NCBI GenBank assembly: GCA_963975935.1
Contig: CAXBIQ010000014.1
Coordinates: 1 to 64,000 of the forward strand
Source: Planktosalinus sp963975935
GTDB lineage: Bacteria > Bacteroidota > Bacteroidia > Flavobacteriales > Flavobacteriaceae
Direction of reading: 5' to 3'
Length of the DNA: 64,000 nt
The position numbers and the translations under genes are program-made. The notes under the pieces are model-generated. The model was given only the letters and a program-made list of their open reading frames with translations. It did no database searches and had not been told where the DNA came from. Below, piece by piece: positions 60,623-64,000 of the stretch. Position 1 is the first letter of the stretch. Every line of letters starts with the position of its first letter.

Positions 60623-61735
60623 ATGAAAAAATCTGTTACCATTTTCATCCTTCTGATTATAGTGATCACTTTTGTGGGGGCATTATACTATCTCTATCAA
60701 AAAAACGCACAAGATCCCACAGTCTATGCTACAGAAACAGCCCAAACAACAACAATTATTAAAAAAACTGTTGCTACAGGTAGTATCCTGCCACGAGATG
60801 AGGTCTTGATCAAACCTAATATTTCAGGGATTATTGAAGAAATTCTCATAGAGCCGGGAGATGTCATTAAAACAGGTGACTTGATTGCAAAGCTGCGCAT
60901 AGTTCCAAACGTTTCAAATCTTGCAAACTCAAGAAACCAGATTAATACAGCGCAAATCAATCTTGACAATCAGCGAAAAAACTTTGAACGTCAAAAAACA
61001 CTTTTTGAGCGCGGGGTTATTTCTGCAAACGAGTTTGACCAGGCAGAGGTTGCCTTTCGTCAGGCAGAGCAAAATCTTATTTCAGCTAGACAAACCTTTG
61101 ATATCGTGAAAACCGGAACCACCAGCGGTATAGGCAGCGATGCAAATACAGATATCAGGGCAACAGTTTCCGGGATGGTGCTTGAAGTGCCTGTAAAAGT
61201 GGGTAACCAGGTTATAGAAAGCAACAATTTTAATGAAGGTACTACCATCGCCTCCATTGCAGATGTGACCAAAATGATTTTTGAAGGCAAAGTAGATGAA
61301 TCTGAAGTGGGAAAATTAAAAGTAGACCTTCCGCTTCAGATTACCGTGGGGGCTATAGACAATAAAATATTTGACGCAGTATTGGATTATATCGCTCCCA
61401 AGGGAAATGCAGAAAATGGTGCCATACAATTTGAAATAAAAGGAACCATAAAAAATCTTGATTCTACTTTTATCCGGGCTGGATTAAGTGCAAACGCTTC
61501 CATTATTTTGGAAAAGGCTGAAAATGTCCTGGCTGTGAAAGAAGGTCTGGTACAATATGACAGTACAACTCAGAAGCCCTTTGTAGAAGTAGAAGTGGGT
61601 GATCAGGAATTTGAAAGAAGAGAACTGGAGCTGGGCATAAGCGATGGTATATTTGTTGAAATTAAAGGAGGAGTTTCAGCCGATGACAAAATAAAAGTCT
61701 GGAACCCCATCGTTGCACCTTTTGCCAACAAATAA
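60623..61735 (+). CDS. Efflux adaptor protein, HlyD/MacA family
   Basis: The 370-residue periplasmic adaptor has an N-terminal anchor (VTIFILLIIVITFVGALYYLY), a lipoyl half (LIKPNISGIIEEILIEPGDVIKTGDLIAKL), a coiled-coil hairpin (about 95-155, with NQINTAQINLDNQRKNFERQKTLFERGVISANEFDQAEVAFRQAEQN), and beta-barrel domains. It would bridge the permeases and the TolC-type channel. A second, related adaptor gene lies after tolC. Confidence 0.93.
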   Translation: MKKSVTIFILLIIVITFVGALYYLYQKNAQDPTVYATETAQTTTIIKKTVATGSILPRDEVLIKPNISGIIEEILIEPGDVIKTGDLIAKLRIVPNVSNLANSRNQINTAQINLDNQRKNFERQKTLFERGVISANEFDQAEVAFRQAEQNLISARQTFDIVKTGTTSGIGSDANTDIRATVSGMVLEVPVKVGNQVIESNNFNEGTTIASIADVTKMIFEGKVDESEVGKLKVDLPLQITVGAIDNKIFDAVLDYIAPKGNAENGAIQFEIKGTIKNLDSTFIRAGLSANASIILEKAENVLAVKEGLVQYDSTTQKPFVEVEVGDQEFERRELELGISDGIFVEIKGGVSADDKIKVWNPIVAPFANK

Positions 61736-61789
61736 TTTTTTTTGTAACAAAACCCTTTTCAACAAGACATATCTACTGAAATCAAAACA

Positions 61790-63220
61790 ATGAAAAGAAC
61801 ACTCGCAACCATAATAACGTTATTTATCGCCGGCGTCATTTTCGCTCAGGATAAAAAATGGACATTAGAAGAATGTATAGCATATGCAATGGACAATAAT
61901 ATTGCTATTAAACAGGCCGAACTTGATGTTGAGGCGACAGATATTGACAGAAAAGATGCCTTTGGCGCATTTTTACCATCTGCCAATGCAAATGCCTCAC
62001 ACTCTTGGAACATTGGTTTGAATCAAAACATAACAACGGGGCTCCTCGAAAACCAGACCACGCAATTTACCGCTTTAGGCGCTAATGTAGGTGTTGATAT
62101 TTATAGTGGTTTGCAAAACCAAAACCGTATGCGCAGGGCTAATTTGGCTCAAATTGCCGGTAAATATCAATTGCAGAAAATGCAGGAAGATATTGCCTTA
62201 AATGTGGCCAATGCTTATTTGCAAATACTCTTTAACATCGAGAACTTAAAAGTTCAAAAAGAGCAACTTGAAATCAATAATAAACAACTCGATCAGTCAA
62301 GCCAATTGGTGGATGCCGGCATGATTCCGAGAGGGGACCTGCTCGAGATTAAAGCTACAATTGCAGCGAGTGAACAAAGAGTGGTAAATTCAGAAAATGC
62401 CTTGCTTATCTCTAAACTTAGTTTGGCACAATTGATACAACTTGAAGATTTTAAAAACTTTGATGTTGAGACCGAAGGTTATGAAGTAGAGGAAACTCCG
62501 CTATTGCTTCAGTCGCCGGAAGCTATTTATGAAAAATCAAAAGAAACCCGTACAGAATTAAAAATAGCAGAAACAAATGTAGAGATCGCCGAGCGTGACT
62601 TTAAAATTGCCAGAGGCGCTTATCAACCCAGGCTTACCGGGTTTTATAGCTTTAACACACGTGCGGGATATGCTGACAGGATAGTGGGCGTTGAACCGGA
62701 TCCTGATAACCCTACAAGTAGTGTGGGTTTTGTTGAATCTACAGGGGAAGTGGTTGTTAGTCCTAATTTCAGACCTGTTTTAGGCAACCCTGAATCTGTA
62801 TGGGATCAGTTTGATCTCAACAAAGGACAAAGCTTCGGACTTCAATTGACAGTGCCAATTTTTAATGGTTTTGCAACCCGCAATAATGTACAGCGAAGTA
62901 AAATTAACATAGAGCGTTCAAAATTGATTAAAGAGCAAACAGAACTAGATCTTGAATTAAATGTGTACACAGCCTTTACAGATGTAAATGGTGCCTTAAA
63001 TGCCTATGAAGCGGCTTTATCTACTCTTGAATCCAGAGAAGAAGCCTTTCGATATGCACAAGAGCGGTATGATGTAGGGATGATGAACGCTTTTGAATAT
63101 AATCAGGCATCCACACTTTTGGCAAATGCCCAATCTGATGTGTTAAATGCTAAATATGATTATATTTTCAGAGTCAAAATATTGGAATTCTATTTCGGAA
63201 TACCCATCATAAAAGAATAA
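61790..63220 (+). CDS. TolC-family outer-membrane efflux protein
   Basis: The 476-residue protein has a signal peptide (LATIITLFIAGVIFAQ) followed by KKWTLEECIAYAMDNNIAIKQAELDVEATD, the standard opening of the TolC family in Bacteroidota. Two long helical regions with heptad patterns (about 100-210 and 330-450) and two barrel strand regions can be seen. An insert GVEPDPDNPTSSVGFVEST near residue 310 lies in a barrel loop. It forms the trimeric exit duct for the pump encoded around it. Confidence 0.94.
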   Translation: MKRTLATIITLFIAGVIFAQDKKWTLEECIAYAMDNNIAIKQAELDVEATDIDRKDAFGAFLPSANANASHSWNIGLNQNITTGLLENQTTQFTALGANVGVDIYSGLQNQNRMRRANLAQIAGKYQLQKMQEDIALNVANAYLQILFNIENLKVQKEQLEINNKQLDQSSQLVDAGMIPRGDLLEIKATIAASEQRVVNSENALLISKLSLAQLIQLEDFKNFDVETEGYEVEETPLLLQSPEAIYEKSKETRTELKIAETNVEIAERDFKIARGAYQPRLTGFYSFNTRAGYADRIVGVEPDPDNPTSSVGFVESTGEVVVSPNFRPVLGNPESVWDQFDLNKGQSFGLQLTVPIFNGFATRNNVQRSKINIERSKLIKEQTELDLELNVYTAFTDVNGALNAYEAALSTLESREEAFRYAQERYDVGMMNAFEYNQASTLLANAQSDVLNAKYDYIFRVKILEFYFGIPIIKE

Positions 63221-63224
63221 TATT

Positions 63225-64000
63225 ATGTCTAAAAAAGTACTCATTATTATAGCCGTTGCCATTGTCATTATACTGATATTGATAGTAGGTAAAAAGCAAG
63301 GATGGTTTGGCAAAAGCGGAAACTTTAAAGAAGTTGAAATCTCTAAAGTAGAGAACATGACCATTACTGAAATGGTGGCCGCTACAGGAAAAATACAACC
63401 CGAAACCGAGGTAAAACTATCTTCTGAAGTCTCAGGGGAAATTATTGAACTTCCTATCATTGAAGGACAACAGGTTAAAAAAGGGGATTTATTGGTAAAA
63501 ATAAATCCTGATTTGTACCAGTCAGGATTGCAACGATCACAAGCTGCACTTCAAAACATAAGATCTGTCTATGACCAAACCAAGGCCTCTTTAAATGAAG
63601 CCGAAGCAAGTTATGAGAGAAATAAAACCCTTTTTGATAAAGGCGTTATTTCCAAGGCAGAGTGGGACAGGGCAGTTTCAGCATATGAAGTAGCAAAAGC
63701 CAATAACCAGTCAGCATATTTTAACATTCAAAGTGCCTCTGCAAGTGTGAATGAAGCACGTGACAACCTTGCCAGAACCACTATTTATGCACCCATTGAC
63801 GGAACCATTTCAAGACTTGATGTAGAACTTGGTGAACGTGTGGTGGGTACACAGCAAATGGCCGGTACAGAAATAATGAGGGTTGCTAACTTGAATAGTA
63901 TGGAAGTTGAAGTAGATGTTAACGAGAATGATATTGTTAAGGTAAACATCGGCGATTCAGCAAATGTAGAGGTGGATGCTTATTTGAAAAGACAATTTAA
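63225..64000 (+). CDS. Second efflux adaptor, MacA-like, cut by the window edge
   Basis: An open frame starts at ATG 63225, five bases after tolC, and continues past the right edge (258 codons visible). It begins MSKKVLIIIAVAIVIILILIVG, an inner-membrane anchor. Next come the lipoyl half VKLSSEVSGEIIELPIIEGQQVKKGDLLVKI, a coiled-coil hairpin with NKTLFDKGVISKAEWDRAVSAY, and ARTTIYAPIDGTISRLDVELGERVVGT. The form is MacA-like and clearly related to, but not identical with, the adaptor at 60623-61735. The C-terminal part lies outside the window. Confidence 0.92.
   Translation, partial: MSKKVLIIIAVAIVIILILIVGKKQGWFGKSGNFKEVEISKVENMTITEMVAATGKIQPETEVKLSSEVSGEIIELPIIEGQQVKKGDLLVKINPDLYQSGLQRSQAALQNIRSVYDQTKASLNEAEASYERNKTLFDKGVISKAEWDRAVSAYEVAKANNQSAYFNIQSASASVNEARDNLARTTIYAPIDGTISRLDVELGERVVGTQQMAGTEIMRVANLNSMEVEVDVNENDIVKVNIGDSANVEVDAYLKRQF

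Overview
The window is a chromosomal segment of a member of the Bacteroidota, almost certainly family Flavobacteriaceae. The evidence is the gliding and type IX secretion genes sprA and remB, an alternative complex III operon followed by an aa3-type oxidase, promoter -7 elements of the Bacteroidota form TAnnTTTG, the near absence of Shine-Dalgarno sequences, an AT-rich composition and the typical block maeB-ruvA-sprA-gcvH. I cannot name a genus from the sequence alone.

Region 1 (1-5380) is the accessory part. A type II-C-like CRISPR array of nine identical 36-bp repeats enters from the left edge. It converges on cas2 and cas1 across a shared bidirectional terminator. No cas9 is present where one is expected upstream of cas1. 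That place holds the N-terminal stump of a type IIG (Eco57I-like) restriction-methylation enzyme. Beyond it lie two tandem arrays of REP-like hairpins (87-bp and 74-bp periods), a conserved gene of unknown function, and a six-unit array of 11-bp repeats upstream of that gene. This is the most unusual stretch of the window.

Region 2 (4217-15376) begins with a divergent cyanophycin pair, cyanophycinase and cyanophycin synthetase (cphB/cphA), for a nitrogen and carbon storage polymer. A secreted protein, a cysteine-less thioredoxin-fold protein, a polysaccharide deacetylase, a very large GT117/DUF2723 membrane protein, tRNA-Gln(TTG) and a two-domain universal stress protein follow.

Region 3 (15466-23107) is the rimP-nusA-infB operon, with a terminator-like hairpin directly before rimP, then a DUF5916 outer-membrane protein and a small SPOR protein.

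Region 4 (23244-34915) is a respiratory operon, actABCDEF followed by cox subunits II and I. The remaining oxidase genes (ctaB, two subunit III genes, subunit IV, sco1, DUF420 and two small unknown genes) lie at 52-57 kb. Together they encode quinol oxidation, cytochrome c transfer, and assembly of the heme A and copper terminal oxidase.

Region 5 (35098-52149) holds ruvB, queG, maeB, ruvA, the 2431-residue T9SS translocon protein SprA, gcvH, a VanZ-like protein, two TonB-like proteins and RemB. RemB carries the same TonB-C-like domain as its two upstream neighbours.

Region 6 (57388-64000) is a MacAB/TolC-type efflux operon: ATPase, two FtsX/MacB permeases, adaptor, outer-membrane channel, and a second adaptor cut by the right edge.

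Most of the window is ordinary core genome. The features most worth a second look are the cas9-less CRISPR locus and the structured repeats between 2.3 and 4.2 kb.
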